From: Haloplanus rubicundus
GTDB lineage: Archaea; Halobacteriota; Halobacteria; Halobacteriales; Haloferacaceae
DNA: 64,000 bases
Reading direction: 5' to 3'
NCBI RefSeq assembly: GCF_003342675.1
Contig: NZ_CP031148.1
Span: forward strand, 1,674,001-1,738,000
The notes under the pieces: model-generated
The model's input: the letters and a program-made list of their open reading frames with translations, nothing else
The model's database searches: none
What the model was told of the DNA's origin: nothing
Shown here: positions 35,685-43,563 of the stretch, in pieces
Layout of the letters: the number at the start of each line of letters is the position of its first letter
Position numbering within the stretch: position 1 is the first letter of the stretch
Program-made: the position numbers and the translations under genes

Positions 35685-35888
35685 TCAGGCGACGTTGACG
35701 CCGTGACGGGCGAGAAACCGGCTGACTGCCTTGATCTCGACCGGGCTGCCGACGATCCGACATGTCGCCTCCTCGATGGAGAAGACGCTGACGGCGAAGT
35801 CGGATTCGAGGTCGTCCCGCAGCCCGACCAGCGACTCGCACGGCACGACGATCTGCGTGCTGTCTCGCAACCGCTCGGGGCTCGGCAT
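35685..35888 (-). CDS. Small conserved haloarchaeal protein (VNG_1110C-like)
   Basis: A 67-residue soluble protein: MPSPERLRDSTQIVVPCESL at the start and IVGSPVEIKAVSRFLARHGV at the end. The second segment looks like a small beta-alpha-beta module with a helix that could bind nucleic acid. From memory it resembles the VNG_1110C family, which has no known function. Clean start and stop, acidic middle, and codon use like neighbours support it as a real gene. It is 67 bases upstream of the cox-cluster gene on the same strand and divergent from the DRG GTPase. Confidence 0.7.
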   Translation of the reverse strand: MPSPERLRDSTQIVVPCESLVGLRDDLESDFAVSVFSIEEATCRIVGSPVEIKAVSRFLARHGVNVA

Positions 35889-36022
35889 CGGTATCGTACA
35901 GTCCCAGTACCCCGGTATAACCGTGTCGAAATTCTATCACTATCCCGGCTACGTCCGAGCCGTCGGTCGCCGGCGACTCTGAAGGAACAGGTTTTTCGAC
36001 GCCGCCGGCCGAGAGTCGGGTG

Positions 36023-37135
36023 ATGGGTCTTGAGGAGGAGATCGAGGACCTCCGCGAGGAGATATCCAACACGCCGTACAACAAGTCGACCGAACAGCAC
36101 ATCGGCCGGCTGAAGGCGAAGCTCGCGGAAAAAAAGGAGAAGCTCGAACGCCAATCCTCCTCGGGCGGCGGGCACGGCTACGCCGTCGAGAAGACGGGCG
36201 ACGCCACCGTCGGTCTCGTCGGCTTCCCCAGCGTCGGCAAGTCGACGCTACTCAACGCCCTCACGAACGCGGAGAGCGAAGTCGGTGAGTACGAGTTCAC
36301 CACCCTCGACGTGAACCCGGGCATGCTCAAGTACAACGGCGCGAACATCCAGATGCTCGACGTACCGGGACTGATCGAGGGCGCCGCCGGCGGCCGCGGC
36401 GGCGGGCAGGAGGTGCTGTCGGTCGTCCGGACGACCGACCTCGTCGTCTTCCTCCTCTCGGTGTTCGAGATTCAGCACTACGACCGCCTCTGCGAGGAAC
36501 TCTACGCCAACAAGGTTCGCCTAGACACCTCGCCGCCGAGCCTCTCCATCTCGAAGACCGGCAAGGGCGGCCTGCGCGTGACGACCACCGACGACGTGGC
36601 GCTGGACGAGGGGACGATCAAGAGCGTCCTGCGCGAACACGGCTACGTCAACGCCGACGTGACGATCCGCGGCGACTGCACCATCGACGAACTCATCGAC
36701 GGCATCCAGGACAACCGGGTCTACCTTCCCTCCATCGTCGCCGTCAACAAGGCCGACCTGATCGACAAGGACTACCTCCCGACGGTGGAGGAGAACCTCC
36801 GCGAACACGGTCTCGACCCCGAGGAGGTGGTGTTCATCAGCGCCGAGGAGGAACGCGGCCTCGACGCCCTCAAGGAGAAGATCTGGGAGGCGCTCGGGAT
36901 GATTCGCGTCTACATGGACAAGCCGGGCCGCGGCGTCGACTACGAGGAACCCCTCGTCCTGCGCGAGGGGGAAAACACCGTCGACGACGCGCTCCGGAAA
37001 CTCGGCGGCTCGCTCGACGAGCGCTTCCGCTTCGCCCGCGTCACCGGCCCGAGCGCGAAACACGACGAACAGCAGGTGGGTCGCGACCACGAACTCCAGG
37101 ACGAGGACGTGATGCGCGTCGTCGCCAGACGATAG
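36023..37135 (+). CDS. drg: DRG/Obg-family GTPase
   Basis: A 370-residue developmentally-regulated-GTP-binding-like protein, a translational GTPase conserved in archaea and eukaryotes. N-terminal helices (LEEEIEDLREEISNTPYNKS) precede the G domain: G1 VGFPSVGKSTLLN near residue 62, G3 DVPGLIEGAAGGRGGGQE, G4 NKADL and G5 SAEE. An S5D2L-type insertion sits inside the G domain, and the C-terminal 75 residues form a TGS domain (MIRVYMDKPGRGVDYEEPLV). It is thought to bind ribosomes and regulate translation. ATG 36023 is favoured over the GTG immediately before it. Its stop shares a base with the next start. Confidence 0.95.
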   Translation: MGLEEEIEDLREEISNTPYNKSTEQHIGRLKAKLAEKKEKLERQSSSGGGHGYAVEKTGDATVGLVGFPSVGKSTLLNALTNAESEVGEYEFTTLDVNPGMLKYNGANIQMLDVPGLIEGAAGGRGGGQEVLSVVRTTDLVVFLLSVFEIQHYDRLCEELYANKVRLDTSPPSLSISKTGKGGLRVTTTDDVALDEGTIKSVLREHGYVNADVTIRGDCTIDELIDGIQDNRVYLPSIVAVNKADLIDKDYLPTVEENLREHGLDPEEVVFISAEEERGLDALKEKIWEALGMIRVYMDKPGRGVDYEEPLVLREGENTVDDALRKLGGSLDERFRFARVTGPSAKHDEQQVGRDHELQDEDVMRVVARR

Positions 37136-37566
37136 TGCCCGAGCGCTCGCCGATCCGTCCCGCCGTCGTCTTCGCGCTCCTCGCCGTCCCGTGGTCCGTC
37201 CAGACCTTCGTGGGCGCTCGGCCGCCGGGGTTCGTCTTCGCGTGGGGACTGCTCAACTTCGATCCGTTCTCGGTCACCTTCCTCTGGGACTTCCTCTTTC
37301 GGTACACGATGGGGCTCCCCGACTACATCCTCGCCTGGCCGCTCTCGGTCGCCTGTTACCTCCTCGCGTTCGCGAGCGCGCTCGGCGGCTACCTGTTCGG
37401 CCGCGAGGACCCGCGGGTGACCGCCGGCCTCCTCGCGGCCGCCGGCGTCGCACAACTGACGCTGGCACGGGGATTCTCGTTCCAGCCCGGCCGGGCCGGG
37501 TGGCCGCTCGGCACGGCCGCGTGCTGGCTCGTCGCGTGGTGGGTGTACCGCGAGTGTGACGCGTAG
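37135..37566 (+). CDS. TIGR04206-like membrane protein
   Basis: A 143-residue protein with about four hydrophobic segments. The start is a GTG overlapping the GTPase stop by one base, giving PERSPIRPAVVFALLAVPWS; later FAWGLLNFDPFSVTFLWDFL and RAGWPLGTAACWLVAWWVYR match, from memory, the haloarchaeal TIGR04206 group of small membrane proteins of unknown function. The overlap suggests coupled translation with the DRG GTPase. No catalytic motif is seen. Confidence 0.75.
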   Translation: MPERSPIRPAVVFALLAVPWSVQTFVGARPPGFVFAWGLLNFDPFSVTFLWDFLFRYTMGLPDYILAWPLSVACYLLAFASALGGYLFGREDPRVTAGLLAAAGVAQLTLARGFSFQPGRAGWPLGTAACWLVAWWVYRECDA

Positions 37567-37604
37567 GCCGTGACGCGTTGCCAAGTAATCTTAGAAAGCT
37601 AACA

Positions 37605-37633
37605 TTAATTATCTATAGTGTCAAATATCTATA
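37605..37633 (+). promoter_or_regulatory. AT-rich promoter of the Pro-Trp protein gene
   Basis: TTAATTATCTATA (37605-37617) is followed by a second ATCTATA at 37627-37633, a direct repeat of seven bases offset by 16. One is likely the TATA box. GGAGGGG (37635-37641) lies seven bases before ATG 37649 as a Shine-Dalgarno match. Confidence 0.5.
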
Positions 37634-37648
37634 CGGAGGGGATACTCG

Positions 37649-38470
37649 ATGGGAGACGACATCGACGACCTGATCGAACGGCTGGGAGAACTCGATCCGG
37701 ACGAGCGTCGGGAGCTCTCGCGCCGAATGCAGGCCGACTGGGCCCGACGCGTCGGCGACGCACAGCGGGCGTACGTCGAGCGGCTCGAAGAGGAGAACCT
37801 GGTCGGCGGTGGCGGCAAGGTGTTCCAGCCGATTCCCGGTGAGGAGGAGAAGTGGACCGAGTACTGCCGAGAGCATCCGAACGATCCGATCTGTCTGGCA
37901 GGCTCACCGCCCGCGGTCGGTGACCGGCTCGGCGACTTCCTCGACATTCGGGAGGAGTACCTCTCGCATCTGGAAGAGGAGGGCCTCCTCGACGTCGAGA
38001 CGGCGTCGCCGGGCGGGGGGTTCCGACCGGTCGCGCGCACCTGGGGCGATCCGAGCCCACAGCCGAGCCGCGGTGCCGAATCGCCCGTGGGTCTCACGCC
38101 GCCGCCGGACCCGTGGCCGTGGCCGCCGCAGTGGCCACCGTGGCCGTGGCCGTGGCCCTGGCCGGGGCCGGGACCACGTCCGGGTCCGTGGGGGTACGCC
38201 GACAACGGTGATCCGGTCCCGCTGCCGACGGTCCGTGACAGTCCGTCCGACACGCTCCAGCGCACGCCACTCGGCGGACGCCGGCCGACGAACGCGGTCG
38301 ATCCGCGACGGCTCACCCCCGGGAGCGGGGCCGCGATGTCCCGGGAAGGGCTCACCTTCCCGCCCGACGAGTGGCCGCCGTGGCCGTGGCCGTGGCCCTG
38401 GCCGGGCCCGCGTCCCGACCCGTTCCCGTTCGGAGGCGATCCGATCCCGTTCCCCGCGAGTCGGTGGTAG
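37649..38470 (+). CDS. Proline-tryptophan repeat protein, unknown function
   Basis: A 273-residue protein with no recognised family. Residues 1-125 are charged and helical (DDIDDLIERLGELDPDERRE, then a segment with two cysteines in YCREHPNDPIC). The second half is low complexity: two tracts alternate Pro and Trp (PWPWPPQWPPWPWPWPWPG near residue 152 and WPPWPWPWPWPGPRP near 240), separated by 60 ordinary residues. The sequence ends FPFGGDPIPFPASRW. Neither a signal peptide nor membrane helix is present. The Pro-Trp tracts could form stiff aromatic rods for binding or membrane surface contact; this is inference. Good start signals and promoter support a real gene. The two tracts arose from a near-identical 36-base unit repeated 240 bases apart. 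Confidence 0.75.
   Translation: MGDDIDDLIERLGELDPDERRELSRRMQADWARRVGDAQRAYVERLEEENLVGGGGKVFQPIPGEEEKWTEYCREHPNDPICLAGSPPAVGDRLGDFLDIREEYLSHLEEEGLLDVETASPGGGFRPVARTWGDPSPQPSRGAESPVGLTPPPDPWPWPPQWPPWPWPWPWPGPGPRPGPWGYADNGDPVPLPTVRDSPSDTLQRTPLGGRRPTNAVDPRRLTPGSGAAMSREGLTFPPDEWPPWPWPWPWPGPRPDPFPFGGDPIPFPASRW
38131..38166 (+). repeat. First copy of 36-base Pro-Trp coding repeat
   Basis: This segment, made of GTGGCC/CCGTGG units, matches 38371-38406 at 35 of 36 positions (A against G at the seventh base). The copies are exactly 240 bases (80 codons) apart and in the same frame. Confidence 0.85.
38371..38406 (+). repeat. Second copy of 36-base Pro-Trp coding repeat
   Basis: Near-identical partner of 38131-38166 inside the same gene. 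Sequence diverges immediately after the shared CTGGCCGGG, so the exact match is confined to the repetitive tract. Confidence 0.85.
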
Positions 38471-38544
38471 TCGACGGGGCGGTTCGGCGGCGCGAAACCA
38501 CCGGTTGCGGTACGTTTTTCGGCGTCGCCGCCCTCCCGTCGCGC

Positions 38545-39330
38545 ATGGACGGAACGCTCGATCACGTCATGATGCGGGTCGCCGACCTCGACGACTCGCT
38601 TTCGTGGTACCGGTCGCATCTCGACTACGAGGAGAAGGATCGCTGGGAGGCCGACACGTTCACCATCGTCTACCTCGGCCCCGAGGACATGCACGAGGCG
38701 GGCGCGATGCTCGAACTCACCCACAACCACGACGGCGCCCCCGAGGAGATGGGCGACGCGTGGGGCCACATCGCCGTCCGCGTCGAGGACGTCTACGACG
38801 CCTACGAGGAACTGATGGCCGAGGGCGTCGAGGACTACCGCGACCCCGACTCCTGTGGTGGACGGTACGCGTTCGTGAAAGACCCCGACGGCCACGAGGT
38901 GGAAATCGTCCAGCGCGACCACGGTGCCCGCTGGAGCCTCGATCACACCATGATCCGCGTCGAGGACGCCGACGAGGCGCTCGGCTTCTGGACCCGGAAG
39001 TTCGAACACGTTCCCACCCGTCGCTGGGAGTCGGACACCTTCGCGAACTACTTCACCGAACCGCGGAACGCCCCCGTGGAGGCGATGTCCGTCGAACTGA
39101 CCTACAACTACGACGGCCGGTCGTACACCATGGGCGACGCGTGGGGCCACCTCTGCGTCCGCGTCGACGACCTGCACGAGGACTGGGAGCGTCTGATGGA
39201 ACGCGAGGCCGACGACTACCGCGACCCCGCCTCCTGTGACGACATGTACGCGTTCACGAAGGATGGGGACGGCCACGAAATCGAACTCATCGAGCGCGAC
39301 AGTCTGGAACCGCCGCTGTTCCCCGAATAA
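38545..39330 (+). CDS. Tandem VOC-domain protein, glyoxalase I-like
   Basis: A 261-residue protein composed of two homologous glyoxalase-fold halves. Half one: LDHVMMRVADLDDSLSWYRS, LELTHNHDG, GDAWGHIAVRVEDV and DPDGHEVEIVQR. Half two: LDHTMIRVEDADEALGFWTR, VELTYNYDG, GDAWGHLCVRVDDL and DGDGHEIELIER. The His/Glu/His/Glu metal ligands expected for lactoylglutathione lyase are present in both halves, so detoxification of methylglyoxal or a related dicarbonyl thiol adduct is possible; haloarchaea use gamma-glutamylcysteine, not glutathione. A dioxygenase role is the alternative. It follows the Pro-Trp gene by 74 bases. Confidence 0.85.
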   Translation: MDGTLDHVMMRVADLDDSLSWYRSHLDYEEKDRWEADTFTIVYLGPEDMHEAGAMLELTHNHDGAPEEMGDAWGHIAVRVEDVYDAYEELMAEGVEDYRDPDSCGGRYAFVKDPDGHEVEIVQRDHGARWSLDHTMIRVEDADEALGFWTRKFEHVPTRRWESDTFANYFTEPRNAPVEAMSVELTYNYDGRSYTMGDAWGHLCVRVDDLHEDWERLMEREADDYRDPASCDDMYAFTKDGDGHEIELIERDSLEPPLFPE

Positions 39331-40329
39331 TCACTCCGCGACGCGCACTACCTGTTTGCCGACGTTCTCCCCCGAGAAGAGCCCGAGGAACGCGTCGGGG
39401 GCGTGCTCCAGTCCCTCCACGACCGTCTCGCGATGGCTGATATCGCCGGCCCGAACCCACCCTCCGAGGCGCTCGCGTGCCGCGTCGGCCCGCGTCGCGT
39501 AGTCGGTGACGAGGAACCCCCGGACCGTCGCCCGCGACGCGATGAGCTGGGGGAGCTTTCGCGGTCCCGTCGGCACCGCCTCGGCGTTGTAGTGAGCGAT
39601 CTGTCCGCAGACGGCGACGCGGGCGTCGACGTTCAGTTTCGTAAACACTGCGTCGGTGATCGGCCCGCCGACGTTGTCGAAGTAGACGTCGACACCGTCG
39701 GGCGCGGCGTCGTCGAGCGCCGCGCGGTAGTCGTCGGTCGTCGCGTAGTTGATCGCCGCGTCGAAGCCCAGGTCGTCGGTGAGCCACGCCGTCTTCTCGT
39801 CCGTGCCGGCGACGCCGACGACCCGACAGCCGTTCAGCCCCGCTAGCTGTCCGACCGTCGAGCCGACGGCGCCCGCCGCGCCCGAGACGACGACGGTGTC
39901 GCCGGGTCGCGGCTCGGCCACGTCGAGCAAGCCGAAGTACGCCGTCCGCCCCGGCATGCCGAGGACGCCGAGGTAGGCCGGGAGGTCGGCCACCTCGGGG
40001 TCGACGGGCGTGGCGTCGTCGGCGTCCAGCACGCTGTATTCGGCCCAGGTGCCGCGCCCGGCCACGAGGTCACCGGCCGCGTATCGGTCGCTCCCGCTCT
40101 CGACGACTTCGCCGACCACGCCGCCCCGGAGTACGTCCCCGACCGCCCAAGGCTCGGCGTAGGAGTCGGCGTCCCGCATCCGCCCCCGCATGTAGGGGTC
40201 GACGGAGAGATAGCGGACGCGCACGAGGAGTTCGCCGTGTCGCGGCGTCGGCCGCTCGTACTCCCGTAGTTCGAAACTGTCGAGGGTCGGTTCCCCGTCG
40301 GGTCGCTCGGCGAAGTGCCAGGCTCGCAT
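39331..40329 (-). CDS. Zinc-free MDR oxidoreductase (NADP-dependent, leukotriene B4 dehydrogenase-like)
   Basis: A 332-residue medium-chain dehydrogenase/reductase of the alkenal reductase group. It starts MRAWHFAERPDGEPTLDSFE and has the sequence LSVDPYMRGRMRDADSY typical of the zinc-independent subgroup, with no structural or catalytic cysteine set. The Rossmann motif is VSGAAGAVGSTVGQLAGLNG, and DVYFDNVGGPITDAV follows. It would reduce double bonds conjugated to carbonyl groups using NADPH. The stop TGA/TAA region meets the convergent glyoxalase gene with no gap. Upstream codons in the same frame before ATG 40329 run antisense to the MBF1 gene and are excluded. Confidence 0.92.
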   Translation of the reverse strand: MRAWHFAERPDGEPTLDSFELREYERPTPRHGELLVRVRYLSVDPYMRGRMRDADSYAEPWAVGDVLRGGVVGEVVESGSDRYAAGDLVAGRGTWAEYSVLDADDATPVDPEVADLPAYLGVLGMPGRTAYFGLLDVAEPRPGDTVVVSGAAGAVGSTVGQLAGLNGCRVVGVAGTDEKTAWLTDDLGFDAAINYATTDDYRAALDDAAPDGVDVYFDNVGGPITDAVFTKLNVDARVAVCGQIAHYNAEAVPTGPRKLPQLIASRATVRGFLVTDYATRADAARERLGGWVRAGDISHRETVVEGLEHAPDAFLGLFSGENVGKQVVRVAE

Positions 40330-40421
40330 ACGCGCCGTTCGGGGCGGGCGCGTAGATGCCTTGTCCTTCGGTCGCGCGTCGTGGACCGGACGTTGAAATA
40401 GGTCGGCCGGGTAGACGAGGT

Positions 40422-40958
40422 ATGACGAAATACTCGACCGGCTCGGACCGGGGTGGCGGCGACGGCGACGCCTGCGAACTCTGTGGCCGCGAGACGGCCA
40501 ACCTTCAGCGCGCCACCGTCGCGGGCGCGAAGCTACTCGTCTGTTCGGACTGCGCGCCACACGGCGATTCCGGAGGGCGCGGCGGGACGGGATCCGGGTC
40601 CTCGTCCGGTGCCAGTTCCGGATCGCGCGGCGACGACGAACCCAGCCGGAAGAAGCGCGCCGCCCAGAACACGGCGCGCATCTACGACGCCTCGCGGGGG
40701 AACACGAAACGCTGGGAGCAGGAGGGGACCGACTACGAGGAGGACCGCCTCCCCTACCTCGTCTCGGGCTACGGCGACCACGTCGAGGCCGCACGGCAGG
40801 AGGCGGGTCTCACCGTCGAGGAACTCGCGGCCGAACTGGACGCCGACGAGGACGACGTGCTCGCGCTCGAACAGGGCCGGGCCACCCGCGCCGGCGTCGG
40901 CGGGTCGCTCGTCCGCGCCGTCGAGGAGCGACTCGGGATCGATCTCGTCGACGAGTAG
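40422..40958 (+). CDS. Multiprotein-bridging factor 1 (MBF1)-type regulator
   Basis: A 178-residue archaeal MBF1-like protein. A zinc ribbon at residues about 17-46 (CELCGRETANLQ ... LLVCSDC) is followed by a Gly/Ser-rich linker, a basic helix (PSRKKRAAQNTARIYDA) and a C-terminal Cro/XRE helix-turn-helix (VEAARQEAGLTVEELAAELD). In eukaryotes MBF1 bridges TBP and activators; in archaea it binds ribosomes and affects translation. The ATG gives MTKYSTGSDR. Five T residues after the stop may act both as terminator and as the TATA box of the next gene. Confidence 0.9.
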   Translation: MTKYSTGSDRGGGDGDACELCGRETANLQRATVAGAKLLVCSDCAPHGDSGGRGGTGSGSSSGASSGSRGDDEPSRKKRAAQNTARIYDASRGNTKRWEQEGTDYEEDRLPYLVSGYGDHVEAARQEAGLTVEELAAELDADEDDVLALEQGRATRAGVGGSLVRAVEERLGIDLVDE

Positions 40959-40963
40959 GGAGT

Positions 40964-40972
40964 TTTTACCCG
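40964..40972 (+). promoter_or_regulatory. TATA box for leaderless alanyl-tRNA editing gene
   Basis: GTTTTTACC is centred about 26 bases before ATG 40994, so the transcript probably begins at the start codon. Confidence 0.5.
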
Positions 40973-40993
40973 TCCCGCCCACGACTGGCGGGC

Positions 40994-42196
40994 ATGCAGA
41001 CACGAGCCCCCGCCGAACCCGAGGTTCGGGAGTTCGAGGCGACGGTCGAGGACGTGGAGCGTGGCTCCACGAACGCCGCCATCGTCCTCGACGAGACGTA
41101 CTTCTACGCCGAGAGCGGCGGCCAGCCGGCGGACCGCGGCACCCTCGCCGGCGTGCCCGTCACCGACGTACAGGCCGCGGACGACGCCGTCGTCCACCAC
41201 CTCGACGACGACCCGGGCGTCGCCGCCGGCGACACCGTCGTCGGCGTGATCGACGACGACTTCCGCACCTACTGTATGCGCGCCCACACCGCGAGTCACT
41301 TGCTCTACGGCGCCGGCCGACGCCTGCTTGACGACCTGGGGTACGGCGGATTCGACATCGACGCCGAGAAGGTCCGCGTCGACTTCGCCACCTCGACCGA
41401 CATCGACGACGACGTGCTGGTCGAACTCGAACGCCTGACCAACCGGGCGGTGTGGGACTCCCGGTCCGTCTCGTGGGGCGAGGTACCCGTCGACGAGGCG
41501 CGCGCCCGCGACGACGTAGCGTTCAACACGAAGACCGAGGAGGGCGTGATGGACGACGCCGACACCGTCCGCCTCGTCGACATCGAGGGCTGGGACGTGG
41601 CGGCCTGTGGGGGCACGCACGTCTCGAACACCCGGGAGGTCGGGCCGGTCGAGGTGGTCGACCGCTCGAACCCCGGCGAGGGGCTGACGCGCGTCGAGTT
41701 CGCGGTCGGACCGCCGGCGATCGATCGCCGGGCGTCGGTCCGACGCGCCGCCCTCGGTGCCGCCCGTGCCCTCGGGACGAGCGTCGACTCTCTCGACGAC
41801 GCGGTGGCCGACCTGCGAGCGGAGCGCGACGAACTCGAACGCGAGGTGCGCGAATACAAAGCCGACGTCCTCGGCGCGCGCCTCGCCGCCCTCCCCACGA
41901 CGGAGCGTGACGGCGCAGTCTGGCGGGTCGGCACCGTCGCGGACTTCGGCCCGAACGAGGTGGGCGAGGCGGCACAGGAACGCGTCGGCGACGGCGACGC
42001 GGACGTGATCGCGGCGGTCGGCGAGGGGTCGGCGCCGTACGTCGTCGTCGCGACGACCGGCGACGTCGACGCCGGTGACCTCGTGGCCGACCTGACCGAC
42101 GAGTTCGGGGGTGGCGGCGGTGGCGGCCCGACGTTCGCACAGGGTGGCGGCCTCGACGCCGCCCCCGAGACGGTCGTCGCAGCCCTACGCGACTAG
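40994..42196 (+). CDS. Alanyl-tRNA editing protein (AlaX-type) with DHHA1 domain
   Basis: A 400-residue trans-editing protein that hydrolyses mischarged Ser- or Gly-tRNA(Ala). An N-terminal beta barrel (TYFYAESGGQPADRG) leads to the catalytic editing core with zinc ligands in MRAHTASHLLYG (HxxxH) and DVAACGGTHVSNT (CxxxH). Residues 260 to 310 form a coiled coil and the last 90 residues a DHHA1 domain with a Gly-rich GGGGGGGPTFAQGGG loop, the pattern of AlaX-L. It lacks the aminoacylation domain, so it acts after AlaRS. The last bases overlap the convergent surface-protein gene by four. Confidence 0.9.
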   Translation: MQTRAPAEPEVREFEATVEDVERGSTNAAIVLDETYFYAESGGQPADRGTLAGVPVTDVQAADDAVVHHLDDDPGVAAGDTVVGVIDDDFRTYCMRAHTASHLLYGAGRRLLDDLGYGGFDIDAEKVRVDFATSTDIDDDVLVELERLTNRAVWDSRSVSWGEVPVDEARARDDVAFNTKTEEGVMDDADTVRLVDIEGWDVAACGGTHVSNTREVGPVEVVDRSNPGEGLTRVEFAVGPPAIDRRASVRRAALGAARALGTSVDSLDDAVADLRAERDELEREVREYKADVLGARLAALPTTERDGAVWRVGTVADFGPNEVGEAAQERVGDGDADVIAAVGEGSAPYVVVATTGDVDAGDLVADLTDEFGGGGGGGPTFAQGGGLDAAPETVVAALRD

Positions 42197-43425
42197 CGAC
42201 GCGCGAACCGGGCGGCGACGAGGAGAATCGCCAGCAGTGCGAGGATCGGGGTGAAGCCCGGGCTACTGTCGCTCGTCGTCGTCGCCGTCGGCGTCGGTTC
42301 GTCCGTCGGCGACGCCGTCGCAGTCGCGTCGGCGGTGTCCGTCCCGCCGTCGGCGTTGATGGCCTCGATTCCGACCTCGTTCGACCGCACGCCGTTTTTC
42401 GTCACGTAGAGTGTATGCTCGCCGGGGTCGTCGATCCGCACCCGCGCCTCGCCCTCGCCGTCGGTGGTGCCGACCCGCTCGCCGTCGAGATAGACCGTCG
42501 CGACGCTCGCCGGCTCGCCGTACGCGTTCGTCGCGGTGAGGACGACCCGCTCGCCCGCCACGACGCGTTCGTTGGCGGATTCGAGCGTGACCGACGGGGT
42601 TCGCGAGATGCCGACCGAGACGTTGGTCGCCTCCTCCCCGACCGTCAGGTCGCGTTCGGCGGTCCGGTAGCCGTCGCGGGTCACGCGCAGGGTCGTCTCG
42701 GTGTTGACCGGGGCGGTCACGCTGACGTTCCCGCTGCGGCCCGTCCGCTCGGTCGCCACGTCCGTGAGGGTCACCGTCGCGCCCGAAACGGCCTGTGGCG
42801 GGTCGAAGTGGGGGTCGATCACCCGTACGCCGACGGTCACCGATCCGCGACGGAGCGCGACGCGGTTCGTGATGTCGCCGTCGATTTCGAGCGGTTTCTC
42901 CCGCGTGTAGTAGCCGGGTTTACTGACGACGACCGTGTATCGACCCGCCTCGACGGTGTCCGACTCGAAGACCCCGTTCGGGCCGGTTCGCCCCGTCTCG
43001 ATGTCCAGCCCGCCGCGCTGAATCCGCACCCGCGCGTCGGCGACCGAGCCGTCGTCGTCGCTCACTTCGAGGCGGACCGTGCTCTTGCGGTACACCTGCA
43101 CGTCGACCTCGCGTTCGGCCGCCGAGTCGATGACGTAGGGGTTGTTCCGGACGTACCGCGGGTGGGTCACCCTGATCGTCACCTCGGCGCCCGCGGGCAC
43201 GTCCACGAACGCCTTGCCGTTGCCGGCCGTCGTCGCCGTCGTCGACCCGCCGTCCCACTCCACGTCGAGGTCGGCGTTCGAGATGGTGTTGCCCGCGCGG
43301 TCACGCACGGCGACGGTGACGGTCACCGTCTCGCCGCCCCCCTGCGCGACGGTGACGCCGGCGCTGGCGCCGGCGACGAGGGACAACACGAGAAGTGCAC
43401 CTAGTACTTCGGGAACCCGTAACAT
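42193..43425 (-). CDS. PGF-CTERM surface protein with carboxypeptidase-regulatory-like repeats
   Basis: A 410-residue secreted protein. A Sec signal peptide (MLRVPEVLGALLVLSLVAGAS) is followed by about four beta-sandwich repeats with the pattern VRDRAGNTISNADLDVEWDGG, DGSVADARVRIQ and VSGATVTLTDV, like CarboxypepD-regulatory or Big domains, each ending with an extension such as GYYTREKPLEIDGD. A Thr/Ser/Ala-rich spacer precedes the C-terminal PGF tripartite signal SPGFTPILALLAILLVAARF plus Arg, the recognised target of archaeosortase A, giving lipid anchoring to the membrane. Function is likely adhesion or cell envelope. Minus-strand TATA at 43451-43460 places the transcript start at the ATG. 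Confidence 0.85.
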   Translation of the reverse strand: MLRVPEVLGALLVLSLVAGASAGVTVAQGGGETVTVTVAVRDRAGNTISNADLDVEWDGGSTTATTAGNGKAFVDVPAGAEVTIRVTHPRYVRNNPYVIDSAAEREVDVQVYRKSTVRLEVSDDDGSVADARVRIQRGGLDIETGRTGPNGVFESDTVEAGRYTVVVSKPGYYTREKPLEIDGDITNRVALRRGSVTVGVRVIDPHFDPPQAVSGATVTLTDVATERTGRSGNVSVTAPVNTETTLRVTRDGYRTAERDLTVGEEATNVSVGISRTPSVTLESANERVVAGERVVLTATNAYGEPASVATVYLDGERVGTTDGEGEARVRIDDPGEHTLYVTKNGVRSNEVGIEAINADGGTDTADATATASPTDEPTPTATTTSDSSPGFTPILALLAILLVAARFARR

Positions 43426-43450
43426 GGACGCACGTACGGCGGCAACCTGT

Positions 43451-43460
43451 AAAATACCTT
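43451..43460 (-). promoter_or_regulatory. TATA box of the PGF-CTERM gene
   Basis: On the minus strand AAGGTATTTT is centred about 29 bases before ATG 43425, consistent with a leaderless transcript. Confidence 0.55.
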
Positions 43461-43563
43461 GTCGCGCGGTGACACGGTCGTCGTCGTCCGAGTTCGGCCC
43501 CGTCGTCCACCCGCGATCCACCGGACCGAAGGCGCCTTCATCCACGCGACCCTACGGACCGGT

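Noticed and set aside
37621-39276. 551-codon antisense ORF with Gly-His repeats opposite the Pro-Trp and glyoxalase genes
   Set aside because: The GH pattern is just the complement of the Pro-Trp codons, and the frame is a shadow of two real genes with better codon use.
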